64,000 nucleotides of DNA from Phytophthora sp. 'mugwort' (GCA_033558025.1 JAUCEF010000004.1:3864263-3928262), one strand, 5' to 3'. Shown: positions 1-11,698, counted from the first letter of the stretch. Notes: generated by a model not told the origin, from the sequence alone. Program-made: numbers and translations.

Positions 1-1840
1 ATGCTCACTCGATTGGGTTTCGCTCAAGTTTATGGTCAAAACAAAGTCGACACCATTCTCCAGCACGTTCTTGAGATGCCTTCCGCGTGAGTGACGTAAT
101 GGTAGGTGCAATGGAAAATGATTGAAATTAACTGACTGTGCTTTGGATGTCTGCACAAGGAAGGTCTCTACAATATGATGATTTTTGTGGATTGATTAAT
201 GGTCCCACAGAGCTGAATCAGTCAGCATTTAAGAGCCAATTAAGTTCCAACTCTACCAGACGATCAATGGATAATACCAAGGTGGAAGAAGACATTGTTC
301 AAGTATCAGATCCGGATTGTGTGGTTTCGCTGCTAAGGGCCAAGTACGAGTCACGCCGAGTTCACCAGGTCTTCCGCGACTGGGACATTGATAAAAACGG
401 TGGTGTAACGTTAGCGGAGATTGAAAGCAATTTACGTCGGCAGGGTTTACGGATCTTGAAGTCGCAGCTAATGACGCTATTTGATGCATACGATTTGAAC
501 CATGATGGCCGACTGCGCTACAACGAGTTCATGCACCTCGTCTATGGGCCTGCGTATGAACAACGTTACAGCTATTTAGCAGAGCAACGACGTAAGAAGC
601 AGCATGAGCAACAAACGCAGGAAGGAGACCCGATGGACTTTTTCCGCAACTTGTCACTGCCGCAACAGACAAAGTACAGCGCTGATGTAAAGTAATTTGC
701 TTCTACTTTTGTCCACGAATTCTGCCATGAGACTAACACTACGCTCTTTACTCTACGCACCCAGGACCAGAGCTTCAAAGTTGCTTTTCAACGCAAACTC
801 AATGCTTTTGCTTCAAGCAAAAGCATTGAGTTTGCGTTGAACGATGCATATGCAGCATTCGACGATGACCACAATGGAAATTTATCGTACAGAGAGCTTT
901 GCTACGGGGTTGGGATTGGATTTGTGCATGAAATCTTGCAGAGGATGTCACTGTGACACATGTGTTGATTTATTTGTTGCAGTTGCAAGAACTGGGCTTA
1001 AACTTGACGGATCGAGAATTTCTCCACTTAGCTAAGCGGTTGGACACCGATGGAAATGGTGAGATTAGTTTCAAGGAATTTTGTAATGTCTTCGGAGGTG
1101 GAGACGCGTCTAATCGAAGACGTCGCTCGGCTCCCTCTGCCGATGAAGAAGACAAACATGTCGAAGAACAGGCCCCCCATGGTCCGAGTACAGAAACAAA
1201 AGACAGGAGCCTACGGTGTCAAGCTCCTGGAACGTTCAATTTTTCGCACTTGACAAGGTAAACTACGATGTGGTCTATCGTCATAAGTTAATTTCTCGCT
1301 AACAAAAATGACCGATGGGTTTCCTCTAGGCGAATAAAAATACCAACGCGATGTGGTCGTACCCCATACTCAGACACTAAAGGGATTATCATGTTGGTCC
1401 TGTATATTTCAGTGAGGATTTCTAAACATACAACTAACCACGACAACTACTGTATTTCATACAGCAGTAATCAAAATGACAGTTCACATCCGGCTCGGTT
1501 CATGACGGAAACTCAGGTGTTTGGTAGTGGATCGTCGTCTCGACCAGCCTCAGCACCCAAGGTGATAACGACGCTCGGTCAAGAAGAGAAACAATACCGC
1601 AACGCTGCCAATGCTAACCGGCTGCAACGATTGCGTGCCCAAATGGACCAGTATGAAGCCCAAGCAGCGCCGCGCCAGGACGCTTACAATGTGGCCCAGG
1701 AACGGCGAGTACGGACACTACAGCGCCACCAGGAACGATATCATCAGCGCATTGACGAGCAGCGATCACGCCGTGCACGATCACCGACACGGAAAGGGAG
1801 TCAGATCTCCAGCGCGAGCTCGACTGCACCATGCATATGA
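1..1840 (+). CDS. EF-hand calcium-binding protein, five exons, 5' end unresolved
   Basis: Likely a cytosolic calcium sensor with four EF-hands; its target is unknown. Reading frame and GT...AG signals give exons 1-86, 164-686, 765-908, 983-1257 and 1330-1840, with introns of 72-78 bases, together 1539 nt and about 512 residues. Counting from base 1, the loops are DIDKNGGVTLAE (about 103-114), DLNHDGRLRYNE (139-150), DDDHNGNLSYRE (236-247) and DTDGNGEISFKE (272-283). The tail is rich in Arg, Gln and Ser and looks helical then disordered. Base 1 is an ATG, but the first residues already resemble the inside of an EF-hand protein, so earlier exons may lie outside the window. Exon 3 carries a perfect 55-base palindrome. 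A further intron near 1412-1464 was considered and rejected because removing it brings in a stop. The stop lies 50 bases from the convergent FIBP gene. Confidence 0.8.
787..841. repeat. perfect palindrome inside EF-hand exon 3
   Basis: Arms 787-813 and 815-841 are exact reverse complements (27 bases each) around a single C. Both arms are read in frame as protein. The tract lies between the second and third EF-hands of the gene. Confidence 0.95.
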
Positions 1841-1890
1841 CACGAAACCATTTTTTGCGTGTAAAAAACTTATTTTACTACTTCGAAGTA

Positions 1891-3333
1891 CTAATCAGCC
1901 TGCGACTCGAATGCAATTGCCATGCGGTTGGTGCCTTGCGACGACAAAGCGTCGGTAATAATTTCCTCTGTTGCGTCACCGGCCATTGCTTGCTGATACG
2001 AGAGGATAGCTGAGGGATGACAGCGATCGTAGACCGTTAGCACAACAGCGCGGCAAACACTGATAAAGCGGTCCCAGCTAGCAAGCAGAAGGCAACGAGT
2101 CTCCTGACCGTTAAGATACCACACATCCAGTTCAGCCAACGCATCCACTAGCGCACTGAAAAGTGCATTCAGTTGCAACTTTGGGACCTCGCAGTCATGT
2201 AAAACGCTCACCACGCGGGTCAGCAAATACTCAAGCAGATGCTGAAGTTCCTTTGGCTGCGATAGTCCAGCACCGATCGTCAGGAAGCCATGCACCACTA
2301 AGTACAGCTTGCTCTCGAGCTTGTCCAAGTTGTGAGAGTTTTCACTTAGCGTTCCTTGCGCGGCTGTCAAGCGACTCATAATTTGCTCCCGGTACACTCG
2401 AAGGACATCGTTGTCATTAATGAGGTGGGCTTTGAGGTCGCGAAGGCAGTTGGTTAAAGGATGACTGAGATCGAGCCCCATCGTCTCTCGTACGCTCGTT
2501 GGCTGCAGCTTCTCCTGCAAAAAGCCGATTGCTGACCATTTCCCTGTGCTTGGAGTTCGCAACGCAATCTGGGCGCCATTTTCCACCACCGCATCTTCTT
2601 CTACCTCCTTGCTAGAGGTTCCTTTATGTAGCTGGAGCTTCGACAGCGTCTTCCGCTGAGGCAGCCAGTGAGTCATGAGCAACGCAGCGAAGAAGCGCAG
2701 GTCGGACCACGTGAGAAAACCCGTTACGGGGTGCTGGGGATGCACTTGAAATTTTGTGTGCAAGATAAAGAGAAGACACGCGTATTTGCAGGCGAGCTGC
2801 TCCGAGAGCAGGAAGAGCTCACTAACAGCGCGACTCGGGAGGCCGTGGAAGTTTCGGTCCTCCACAGCAGCGTATACGCGCCTTAAGTTCTCTAGCTGCC
2901 TCCGACAACTCTTGAGCGTGCGACCGGAGCGCTCCGCCACATCGTCGAGGTCCTTCTCCAGCCGGCCGGAAAGCTTCTTGCCAAGTAACCAACGGTCCAC
3001 GTCGGCGTCGCGCGTGTAGTAGCGCTCTATCATGTAGTATTGTTGGACCGGCGGGATCTGGAACAGCAGCTGCGAGCGAAACAGGCTCGGCTGCGACAGA
3101 TAATGCTCCAGCTTGTCATAGAGACGATACTGGTCGACGGTGTCACGCCACAACAACTCGCGCAGCTTAGCGGCTGCGTCTCCGCCCAGGAATGGCATGG
3201 GCACGGCCGATGGGAGTCTCAGCCGCGCGACCAACGCGTCGCCGGCGTTGTGGCCCTCGAGCCACAGAGCGAACACGTCCTCATTCACACGGATCGGGTC
3301 AGTTAAAAAGGCCTCAAACACCTCACGCATCAT
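1891..3333 (-). CDS. FIBP: FIBP-family protein (FGF1 intracellular-binding protein homologue)
   Basis: Single-exon gene of 480 residues. In animals FIBP is a cytosolic/nuclear protein that binds internalised FGF1; its core function outside animals is not established. The family signature is plain: 'NEDVFALWLEGH' near residue 17, 'LLFQIPP' then 'MIERYY' near 89-106, and 'GKKLSGRLEKDLDDV' followed by 'TLKSCRRQLENL' near 118-150. The animal protein is about 360 residues, so this one is longer, with extra sequence after about residue 215. The start is the first Met of the frame (MM) and is preceded by A-rich sequence. The gene is convergent with the EF-hand gene. A CCAAT box (ATTGG on the + strand, 3417-3421) lies about 85 bases upstream and could be a promoter element. 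No lesions are seen. Confidence 0.88.
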   Translation of the reverse strand: MMREVFEAFLTDPIRVNEDVFALWLEGHNAGDALVARLRLPSAVPMPFLGGDAAAKLRELLWRDTVDQYRLYDKLEHYLSQPSLFRSQLLFQIPPVQQYYMIERYYTRDADVDRWLLGKKLSGRLEKDLDDVAERSGRTLKSCRRQLENLRRVYAAVEDRNFHGLPSRAVSELFLLSEQLACKYACLLFILHTKFQVHPQHPVTGFLTWSDLRFFAALLMTHWLPQRKTLSKLQLHKGTSSKEVEEDAVVENGAQIALRTPSTGKWSAIGFLQEKLQPTSVRETMGLDLSHPLTNCLRDLKAHLINDNDVLRVYREQIMSRLTAAQGTLSENSHNLDKLESKLYLVVHGFLTIGAGLSQPKELQHLLEYLLTRVVSVLHDCEVPKLQLNALFSALVDALAELDVWYLNGQETRCLLLASWDRFISVCRAVVLTVYDRCHPSAILSYQQAMAGDATEEIITDALSSQGTNRMAIAFESQAD

Positions 3334-4863
3334 TTTGTGAAATCAAATCGTAAAACTCAACGCTAACGTCGCTCCGTCCGTCGGTCACGCCATAACGTGA
3401 CTCTAGACGCAATTTCATTGGCTGCCGAGCGCAGCGAAGGCGGCCCACGTTGGCTAAACCGAAATTTCCGCCGAAGGCGTCCATGGGTAGAAAATATAAA
3501 TTAATGATTGGTTGAATTTTTAGCCTGCGTCCGTTCATTAGGCCGTCACATGCAAGGTGTGCGAGGTGCGAGTGGCGTTGCTCCCGCTCGGTCTTGACGG
3601 GCTGGGACTGCAGCTGCGCACGGGCCGATCCACCTACTGGGACCAAACTAACCCACCTCCGCGTAGGCGGGGCTACAATATCTTTCTTTCATAATTCGTA
3701 CTTAAACTTGTGTCCAGGTAAAACCACCATAGTAATACATTTAAAAAAAGTAGCAATTGGAACCAAAAATTGTAAGTGTACCATTATTTGATCCGCTATC
3801 TGTAGGGCGGAATTACCTTATCCAAGTTTAATCTACTTTTCCAGATGTCGTTGTTGGTCGATGCTAAGTGATATGTAATATGGACCGCCCTGCTATGTCC
3901 GTACGAATTTAAGCTAAAATCGAACGAGCACAAATGGTCGGACACTAACATTTGTCTGAAATCCTCTTTTGGTCTATGTGCCGCTATTCCTAGATAAGGT
4001 TGCACACGTTAACCTCGCTCTCTACTTACCTTGGTTTTATGCATAAATGCTCTGAAGCTTGAGAAACGATGCAGTGTGCCTTCACACAGTTCTTCCTCCC
4101 ACCGGCCTCGCTCCGGCCAACTAGTTAAGCTTGCACAATTCCTGCTTGCCCGACAAGGGTCCATTTACACGCCCAAACTGAATTTGAATTTATACGCGCG
4201 CCTTACCCACATTACGTTAGTTTTCAATTTCTTGTTGGACGTAGAATGCAGACCGGTGGAGATTCGGCTCAAAAGCACCATTGGAAACGCGCCATTCATC
4301 CCTGGATCATGGACACGAGGAAAAAGCTGTTGCAATGGGCATTTTGCGGCAGGACATTCACCTAATGGATTCGCCTCGGACGAGCCTTGATTATGAAACC
4401 GCTTACAACAAGCGGACACACTTACGAGGAAACCTTTGATACTCAACTGGTTGCGCTGCAACGCGTTAAGCAGCTCCCATGGGCGCAGCAAGGGGTGGCT
4501 TCCAGGTTTTGTGAAGTACAACAGCACGAAAGCAGATGACTCTAAGAACGCTAAATACTGCTGCAAGTTTCTGCATGGCCAACAGTTCCATGGCACTACT
4601 CTGCCGGAGGACGGGAAGCTTCGATGTCCATTCTCTATCAATGTGATATGAACTCGTGCTGTGTGCAGCATTTCGAAGAGTACGCTGACGGCAGCTTAGA
4701 AGAGCATGCTTTGTTCCTAGTGTCGGATCGCAGGTAGCGCGTAGCTCACGTCGCTTTTTGGATTAGATGGGGTCATACCAAAGTTGAGATGCATCAGTAT
4801 GGTGCATTTCTTGTTGCGATTCCCAGAGACTACAACAAGTCCATAATTACGTTCGGTTTTGGT
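3334..4863. other. gene-free stretch upstream of FIBP
   Basis: The first 100-200 bases should hold the FIBP promoter. The rest has only short open frames. A short + strand run near 4430-4480 reads like a transposase fragment ('TFDTQLVALQRVKQLPWAQQ') but meets stops at once and could not be assigned. Confidence 0.5.
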
Positions 4864-4937
4864 ATAGCCCCAACTTAGAACTGCGTGATTCCTTTTCTTT
4901 CACGGAACGGAATCACGCAGTTCTAAGTTGGGGCTAT
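4864..4937. repeat. perfect inverted repeat, 29-base arms
   Basis: Arms 4864-4892 and 4909-4937 are exact reverse complements around a 16-base spacer. No coding sequence is seen. Only 21 bases separate it from the next hairpin. Confidence 0.95.
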
Positions 4938-4958
4938 GGGTCCTGGGGGACCTTCAAG

Positions 4959-5004
4959 TAATTTCTGCTGATCGAACACGCTTGTGTTCGGTCAGCAGAA
5001 ATTA
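4959..5004. repeat. second hairpin, 21-base arms
   Basis: Arms 4959-4979 and 4984-5004 match as reverse complements with one mismatch around a GCTT loop. The hairpin lies 85 bases outside the copia-1 insertion site. Confidence 0.92.
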
Positions 5005-5093
5005 TTTTTCCCCGCGGTGCGCGACGTTCTTCCCGGAGGCTGGCACCGGTTCGGTTTAAGACACATCAGGGGAAACATCACAAGAGGGGGTAC

Positions 5094-5238
5094 TGTTAAA
5101 GCTATGCGTTCGCTAGTTGATTACAAAACATTCGGAAAGTGGTTCATTTTGGCATGCAGCATAAGAAAGCTAACTAGTCAATAAAAATCTTTTGTCTGAA
5201 TGTCCATCAATACACCAACGTCCCTGACTTCTTCAACA
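5094..5238 (-). repeat. copia-1 3' LTR
   Basis: It shares with the other LTR the core CATAAGAAAGCTAACTAGTC (here near 5161) and its flanks, and is about 145 bases long. The polyprotein tail frame runs through the polypurine tract and stops inside it at 5207. Confidence 0.85.
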
Positions 5239-8200
5239 TTTCCCCGCCAGCGCTGGACGTTATACTTTTAATTCCAATGGCATCGCGATGTTCACGAAAG
5301 CGAGTTGCTCTAAGTGCCTTGGTTACTCCATCGGCTAGCATCAATGCACTTAAGTAGTAAGTTGAAGGTTCCCACATTTTGTAGCATCGCGGATCGAGAA
5401 GACGTGACAATCGACTGTTTTCTGCGCTTCCGAATGTTCCCGTTCACAATCCTTTCCCGTGCTCGTCTGCCAGTGGGCCGTCGTCCGGGATGTACGACTG
5501 GACGCCCAAACGAGAGCGATGAAACTCTAAATTTTTGCGAAAGTTGGAGATGTCCGCTGTGGAGCCGGGATACACTGAGGTGCAATTAACTGCCAGCCCC
5601 ACAAGATGTACCGACACCTCCGCCTTGAACCCATGCAGTTTGTGCTTCGCACTGTAGTACTTATCAGGGTTATTTGAAGAGGTATTAGTTTGTTGAAATG
5701 TAACGTCAGTGTCGTAACGAGCACAAGGATAGTGCTGGAACGTACGCCCAGCAGTCACCAAGCGTTCCATCGGCCATGCAGCGTCATGTTATGCAACGAA
5801 GAGATCGTACAGTAGAGGCGAAGCGATGCCTGTCATCTTGGTAATTGTTTTTTGGAAGGTGCTCGAGTTCTGGTTGAACACCTGGACGTTAGTAAGCCAG
5901 CGGCCGCCGTTCTTTAACGTGGTCAGCATCATGAAGAACGCGTTCTTTGCTGTTGTACGGCTCCAGCTTCCACGGTGTGCGCGCCATCTTGCCGTCACCT
6001 CGACAGCAACACCCTCCCAGATGCTGTCGAACTCGTACGGCGGGAAGTTCGTCATTTCTCGTATGGTGTTGCCGCGGGGGAGCCTCATAAACAGGTCGTA
6101 CAGGGGGCAGGGGGAGTCAGGGACATCGTTGAACGCCTCTGGAATTTCAACATCCTCGAGGCGGCGCTGGGTACTGCGTCGCCCGGCTGCCCGTAATGTC
6201 AATCGCGAGAAAGAGGTGGCCGCTTGTGCTTGGCTCAAAGGACCACTTGCTCTGCTGGAGCTGACTCCTGGGTGCAAGCTTGCTGTGCTGTAGCGCGAAG
6301 CTCGGCTGCGTCGGTCGGAGGTCTGTGCTCGTGTCGGAGGGTCTCAAGTGTGGCCAGGCGTTGGCACAACTGGGGAGCGGCTCCTGCTGCGTCGCTGGGT
6401 GCTTGGATGGGTCATGGCCGGAGAGGGGTGGTGCTGCTGATGTTGTGTGGTCTTGGTATTTTGCTGAATGAGGATAAATTACGTTGATCCCGGTTTTCTA
6501 CAGTTCAATGAGCGGTAAGAGCTTAGATGCGGTAAAGTCACGAAATAGAGATTATGCGGAATAAACGAGAAACGGCTATGATAAAACACACCCCGTATTG
6601 AACTAGATTCCATTAATATGATTGATGAATCCTGTCTAATACCATATTTTTTTACGGATAATATGGCTTGCAGTCTGTTGGATAATTACCAATCCTGAGG
6701 TCTAGTAGTAGGTTTGGCATATCAGGGGTCACTAAGTTATCTTGCAATCTCATCAATTTTTGAAAAAAAAATCCGTGTCCAAATTGCTACCTCCACTCCA
6801 TATTGCATCATCTGCAACAATATATTCAGCAGTTGTAGAGCATTTAGAGACAAAACGTTGACTTTTGGTTTGCCAAGACGCAACGCTGCTAAATACTTGC
6901 ACGAGAATTCCAGATATTGATTTACGATCCTCTCCGACCAGTCTGCGTATGTGTATACTCTGACCGGAATGGCCGATCATTTCGAACGTAGACGAGATCC
7001 GTGCTTTTATTACCTTCGATGTATCTTTGGATGTTTTTCACAGCAATCCGGTAGGATTTCGCAGGGCTGGATGCGTGTGCAGCATCTTGATTTACTGTGA
7101 AAACGATATCAGGTCGAGTAACGCGCGCAAGTAGAGGAGTGCCCTAACGGCTTGTCGATAGGGATAGCTTTGATCTTCCTCTTCGTTTTAGGCTCGTTTG
7201 TATTAAATTATCTTTGATCGAGAGGCGTCTTTCGGGGTCGACAATCTTCTCAGCAAACGTTGCAATACCTCAAAGGCAAAATTGTGTTTGGTCAAGTGTC
7301 GCGACTCCACGATTTATGCCCATGTAAATTCGTATTCCCAAAAACAAACGCACATTGCCGATATCTTAAATTTAGTATTTTAAGTGAAGAGTCTACATCG
7401 CTCTTAGAAACACATTTTCGTCATGGTAACCGATGGAAATTCTATCCACATGGATCAGAAAATTAATTTGTCAACTGGATGAATGTAAACACATGAAACT
7501 TCACTTGTAGGCACAAATCATACGCTATGCGTTAATTGTTTTAGTTCCACATTCCATTTCCTGCAGGCTTGTTTTAGTCGATAGAGCATTCCTTAGTTCC
7601 ACACATATCATTTATTCATTTATTCAAATCCGTGGGGTTGCCGGACATAAGTACCTCGGATAATCCGGTCTTGACGTACGCTGCTGGAACATCGCCTTGG
7701 CGTGCATGCATCCCTTATTGGGTCGCCAACGAAGAAATGCACGGATTGAGTTAAGCTTGGCCACTGGGGCATAAGTTTCGGAATAATCTTTCAGAAATTC
7801 CTGGTTAAACCCTGAGCGAATATGCGAGCCTTTAACGCTCAACTTCCCCGCATTCATCCAGCACACTCGAAAAAAACGTTGAAACCGTTTTTATGGTCTT
7901 CTGCGTGTGATTCAGCGAGGTCAAATATATCATCGGCTTTTAGAGCTTCAATTTCTTTGAATGGCATTTTCCAAACGGGACACCGACCCTTTTTATTTTT
8001 TCCCTTCAAATTTAGGGGCCCTGAATAACATCCCGCAACGTGAAATGCTCAGGCTGCGTGCTAACCCAAGTGATCGATTTGCGATCCCTTCTGATCGTCG
8101 AATATGGGTTGGCAAGTTAAAACCATTAATCTCAGCTACTTGATCTGGAGTCAAAGCAGGTTCAAGACATTCATCCTCAGTATTGCTTCGGTTAGTGATA

Positions 8201-9640
8201 TGCGTCTACAAGATATTTTAGGGATTGTCATCTTCAGTATTTCGTCTTCTGTTCTAATTCGAGATGATAAGCATTGACATCAGTAATTATAGGTAACGGC
8301 TTCATATTATAGGTAACGGACCATGTTTATCGATATCGTCATGTTCCAAATGACATTTTTAAACTTCGATGGCTTAAGAAAAATGACACTTCTACTGTGT
8401 GCCACTTGGAGAACTCTCCCCATGACATAAAAAGTACCATTTTCTTTGAGGATTACCTCCGACTGCCTTTGGGTCGAAACGTGTAAGCTGTCGACTTTTT
8501 TCCGGTGGTATGAGTACAACACAACGTTGTCCAAAAGTTTTGACAAGTTTAAAGTCTGGTTTTTCGTCCCCAAAAGTGCTCGAAAGGCGTTTTGTAAGGA
8601 TTGGAGCGAGAATGAGAACATTTTTTTGCGTGCTGCACTTTTCTGTTCTTATATAGTGTGGAGCTTGGTTTGCACGATGAGAGTGCGAGTAGCGTCTGCA
8701 ACAGTTCGATGTGTTCGTCTATGACACCGTTTTGATAAACGTCGGGCTCAGACATTTCCATTGTAATACCTCCGTCGTCACACAATTACGGACCCCCCCC
8801 ATCTTGAAATTCTGCACCATTGTTTTATTTTGGTGTCAGATATACATTGATATTATTTTGATATGTTAAGTCGCCGATTAACGATGTTCTTATAATTTCG
8901 GAAACAACATGCCGCTTCATCCTTGTTCTTCAAAACACAGACGTTGTGTGGCCTATCCAATATGGGAAATAATAATACCGGTTATCATGATAACTTGGCC
9001 CGAACCGATCAGCGAGGTCTCCATGGCAAACTTCGTCTTGTAGTCCGGTAGACCTTGATGCATTGGGTGGAGCAGGGCCCGACCAGTCTTTCCTTCTGCG
9101 CAATCCACATGGCTTAGAGGTTGTGAGAGAATCCGCGAATGTAAGCCTTTCGACAGCGTTGAATTTGGACATTCGACTATAGAAGGGTGGTTTACATGAT
9201 CGAGACGCTGGTGCCAGTCCTCAATTGAATATGACCGTAATGCACAGGCCGCCATATCAGCCGGAATGGTTAATATGTACACGCCGACACACGAAATATT
9301 GATTTATCATATACGTGACACTCCTCATAGGTATAATTTTCAATTCCGTCGTCAATCAGTTGTTTCATTGAAATGAGAGTCCTCGTAAGCCCAGGGCACG
9401 GGCAGCATTGTCTACCACTGCACCACCAAGTTCGTCCATAATCATTTCCCCTTTTTCGTTACCACACAACAACACGCCGTCTGCAATATCGAGAGCGTGC
9501 GTCTCACATTTGTGAAGATCAAACAGTTTATCAGGATTACCTATAACGTTATAAGCTGAGCCAGAGTCAATTATTATCGAGGCTCCCTCCGGAGTTCCAT
9601 GGTTAAAAACTTGATCCATAGACTCCGATGCTCTCACGAT
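5239..9640 (-). pseudogene. copia-1 polyprotein remnants
   Basis: Broken pieces in several frames. 9365-9637: aspartic protease with 'IIIDSGSAYNVIG' (active-site DSG kept). 8953-9282: GAG-pre-integrase with 'WHQRLDHVNHPSIVE'. 8307-8621: a segment with 'SRSVIFLKPSKFKNVIW', like the stretch between integrase and RT. 7624-7866: RT with 'GFNQEFLKDYSETYAPVA'. 6753-6980: RNase H with 'SISGILVQVFSSVASWQTK' and 'TTAEYIVADDAI'. 5207-5370: tail with 'MLADGVTKALRATRFREH'. Stops and frameshifts separate every block, so no functional product is expected. Confidence 0.85.
5400..6280 (-). pseudogene. PIF/Harbinger-type (DDE_4) transposase, nested in copia-1
   Basis: The N-terminal part (5789-6277) has a helix-turn-helix-like region ('EMTNFPPYEFDSIWEGV', 'KNAFFMMLTTLKNGG'). 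After a frame break the catalytic part (5444-5770) reads 'KYYSAKHKLHGFKAEVSVH' and 'VYPGSTADISNF', typical of DDE_4 nucleases with two of the three acidic residues. The last acidic block is scrambled. It lies between the copia RNase H and tail blocks, so it jumped into the older retroelement. Its terminal repeats could not be identified within 5370-6750. Confidence 0.75.
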
Positions 9641-9846
9641 CTTTATTTTCTGATTTGTTGTCTCTTTTATATATATTTTTTTTTCCTAGCACATAAATTT
9701 TCGACAGAACCAGCAAGACAGACGACTTCATTGACTGGTGTGCCACATATCTGGCGTGATATCCGGTAGTATCTCCAGTTCTCTACAAGTACCGCCGCTC
9801 ATTTTCAAGTAATAACGTCGTTTAAAGTTCCCCCGCTCTTAAATTC

Positions 9847-9987
9847 TGTTAACCTGTTACAAGTATGCGCTGGTCAGTCAATTTGAAAACAAATTCGGAA
9901 AAGTGGGATTTATTAGTTATTCATAAGAAAGCTAACTAGTCAATAAATATATTTTGTCCACCAACGTTCAAGCAGACTATAACAACA
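9847..9987 (-). repeat. copia-1 5' LTR
   Basis: About 141 bases and clearly diverged from its partner by substitutions and small indels, which implies an old insertion. The outer side is followed by GGTAC, the same five bases that flank the 3' LTR. Confidence 0.85.
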
Positions 9988-9992
9988 GGTAC

Positions 9993-11698
9993 AGTGTTGA
10001 CAAGCGAACCTCGCGGCCGCATTTGCACAATGGCCCGCAGCGATTTCGAGAACGGCTGTTTGTTTAAAGCTGAACTATCTAATACGAAGCCAAAAGATGT
10101 ACAGCACCTCGAGCAACTACATTCTAAGCACCCGGTTAAGTATCAATTCCAGCAACAATACCAGATACCAATGTAACGTGTCTTCAATAGCCCTTGCACG
10201 CCGGGTTTGTGGTTTCCCACTCTTAAGGTTCAAAGTCCGTCTGGCTGTTAGGTCAGAACTCCTGTCCCGCGCCGGTGTCAGCCTCGCTGGCTCGACCACC
10301 TATTTTATTTGCTAATCTATCGTATCAATTCGTCCTAATCGTTCGTTTTGCAAAGTACTAGCTCGCGTCCGTCGAGTCGTCCAGCAACGCTCACCCGACC
10401 ACTTGGACGTACCCGTCTCGGGAGCCTGTCCTGCACCGCAGTCGTCGACAAACTCGGGGGCTGCGGCCGCCCTGTCCTGCCTACTCTCCGTCCACTCGCT
10501 CGTACGCTCACTCAGCTACTCGGACGTAAGCCTCGGGCGCCTGTCCTGCACCGCAGTTACTCGGCAACTCGGGGCACACTGATCTTCTATTCTGCTCGTC
10601 CGTTTGCGCACTCCGAGGTCCGTCGACCTCTTCGCACTATCGTTTGGTAGCTCGCCACGCGTTCAATTCGTTCTCGTCTCTCACACTCCGTAACACTCGT
10701 CTAGCTTCTTTCTCGTCTCTACGTACTCGTTCGAGGTCGGCTCACTTGCGTCTCTCCGCGCAAATTCGGTTGTGTCTTGGTTCTCTCGCCGCCAATTCAG
10801 CTGTGAGCTCTCCCCGTGCAGCGCATCTGGGTTGCGGCACTTTTCGAGCCCAGATCCAGCCAATCGCCGGCATCTCGCCGATCGTCGCACGCCCAATCAT
10901 CTCAGACTTCGGCATGCGTTCCGTACGTCTATCCTCGTTCCATACTCCGTCCAGCATTTCGTCCGAACGGTCGTGCCACCCATCGTCCAACACTATTCGT
11001 TTCTGCAGCTGCCTGCTGCTCTCGGCTCGTTCGCCAGTGGTTCATGCGCGATCTTCGTGGCCCTCGTGTTGCTCGTCTACCCTCACGTTACACCAACTTA
11101 CGGAGAGATCACTTCGAACCTGTCGGAGTGGGAGAACAACTGGATCGGAGACGAGTGGTGTGGAGCGGAACCTCTCGATGCCTTTGCTATGTAGTTCCGC
11201 CAACTGCGTCGATTTGTGTCTCAGTACAGACAACAGGCAACCAAATGGGCCAAATTGTGTTCTGGGCCGAGTCTCGTTCCTTATCTGGATACAAAACTGA
11301 AAGCTCTGACTTGACGGCAGAGAAAAGCGATGCTATTGCGCATGGAGGGTTTGGGTACTCTGTTCAGTTCCTTGGACTACTAAGAAAAGTGGGTACATCT
11401 ACCCCTGGAGACAAGTGGACCTACCCGATAAGGATTGTACCTGCGGAGACTGGGTTAATACTTAATTTCGGTGTGAATGTTAAAATCTGCAGTTATAGAC
11501 GGAACTTTTCTATCGCCGCTTTGATGCATCGCACCTTTCTGTAGATCATTTCGGAAATACGTTCAATGTCCCTTCCAAGTCATGGCCCGCTAATGTGACC
11601 TTGAAATAGAAACGTCTATCAAGATGCCCCCAGTTGCTGAGCCGACACAAGAAAAGGGGAAATGTGGATTCAACCCAGGACCTAATTTCAAGCCCAAG
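9993..11698. other. pyrimidine-rich stretch without recognisable genes
   Basis: Long + strand open frames here (for example 10644-11300 and 10816-11544) consist of Ser/Arg/Pro/Leu-rich low-complexity protein, caused by a TCG/CTC-rich base pattern and open in several frames at once. The composition resembles an LTR or leader of a retroelement, but no coding domain follows. Confidence 0.45.
10388..10574 (+). repeat. imperfect direct repeat, two copies of about 70 bases
   Basis: 10388-10459 and 10505-10574 share CGCTCAC, GGACGTA, GCCTGTCCTGCACCGCAGT and AACTCGGGG in the same order. Confidence 0.8.

Larger units (their letters stand above)
5094..9987 (-). mobile_element. copia-1: degenerate Ty1/copia LTR retrotransposon
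   Basis: A complete but decayed element read on the minus strand. LTRs (5094-5238 and 9847-9987) both run TGTT...AACA in either orientation. A 5-base duplication GGTAC sits just outside each end (5089-5093 and 9988-9992), which fixes the borders. Next to the 3' LTR a purine run (GGCGGGGAAA on the minus strand, about 5239-5248) fits a polypurine tract. From high to low coordinate the order is protease, GAG-pre-integrase, reverse transcriptase, RNase H and C-terminal tail, the Ty1/copia order. Gag is almost absent: only about 200 bases lie between the 5' LTR and the protease. A PIF/Harbinger transposase interrupts the element between RNase H and the tail. Confidence 0.88.

Noticed and set aside
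1412..1464. Possible extra intron in the EF-hand gene
   Set aside because: GTGAGG...ACAG looks like an intron, but removing it brings a stop at once; reading through keeps a long frame.
3323..3646. Minus-strand frame of 107 residues upstream of FIBP
   Set aside because: No domain, overlaps the expected promoter and leader; no evidence for translation.
10644..11544. Long + strand open frames of 218 and 242 residues
   Set aside because: Low-complexity Ser/Arg/Pro/Leu protein caused by TCG/CTC-rich DNA, open in several frames at once, with no domain.
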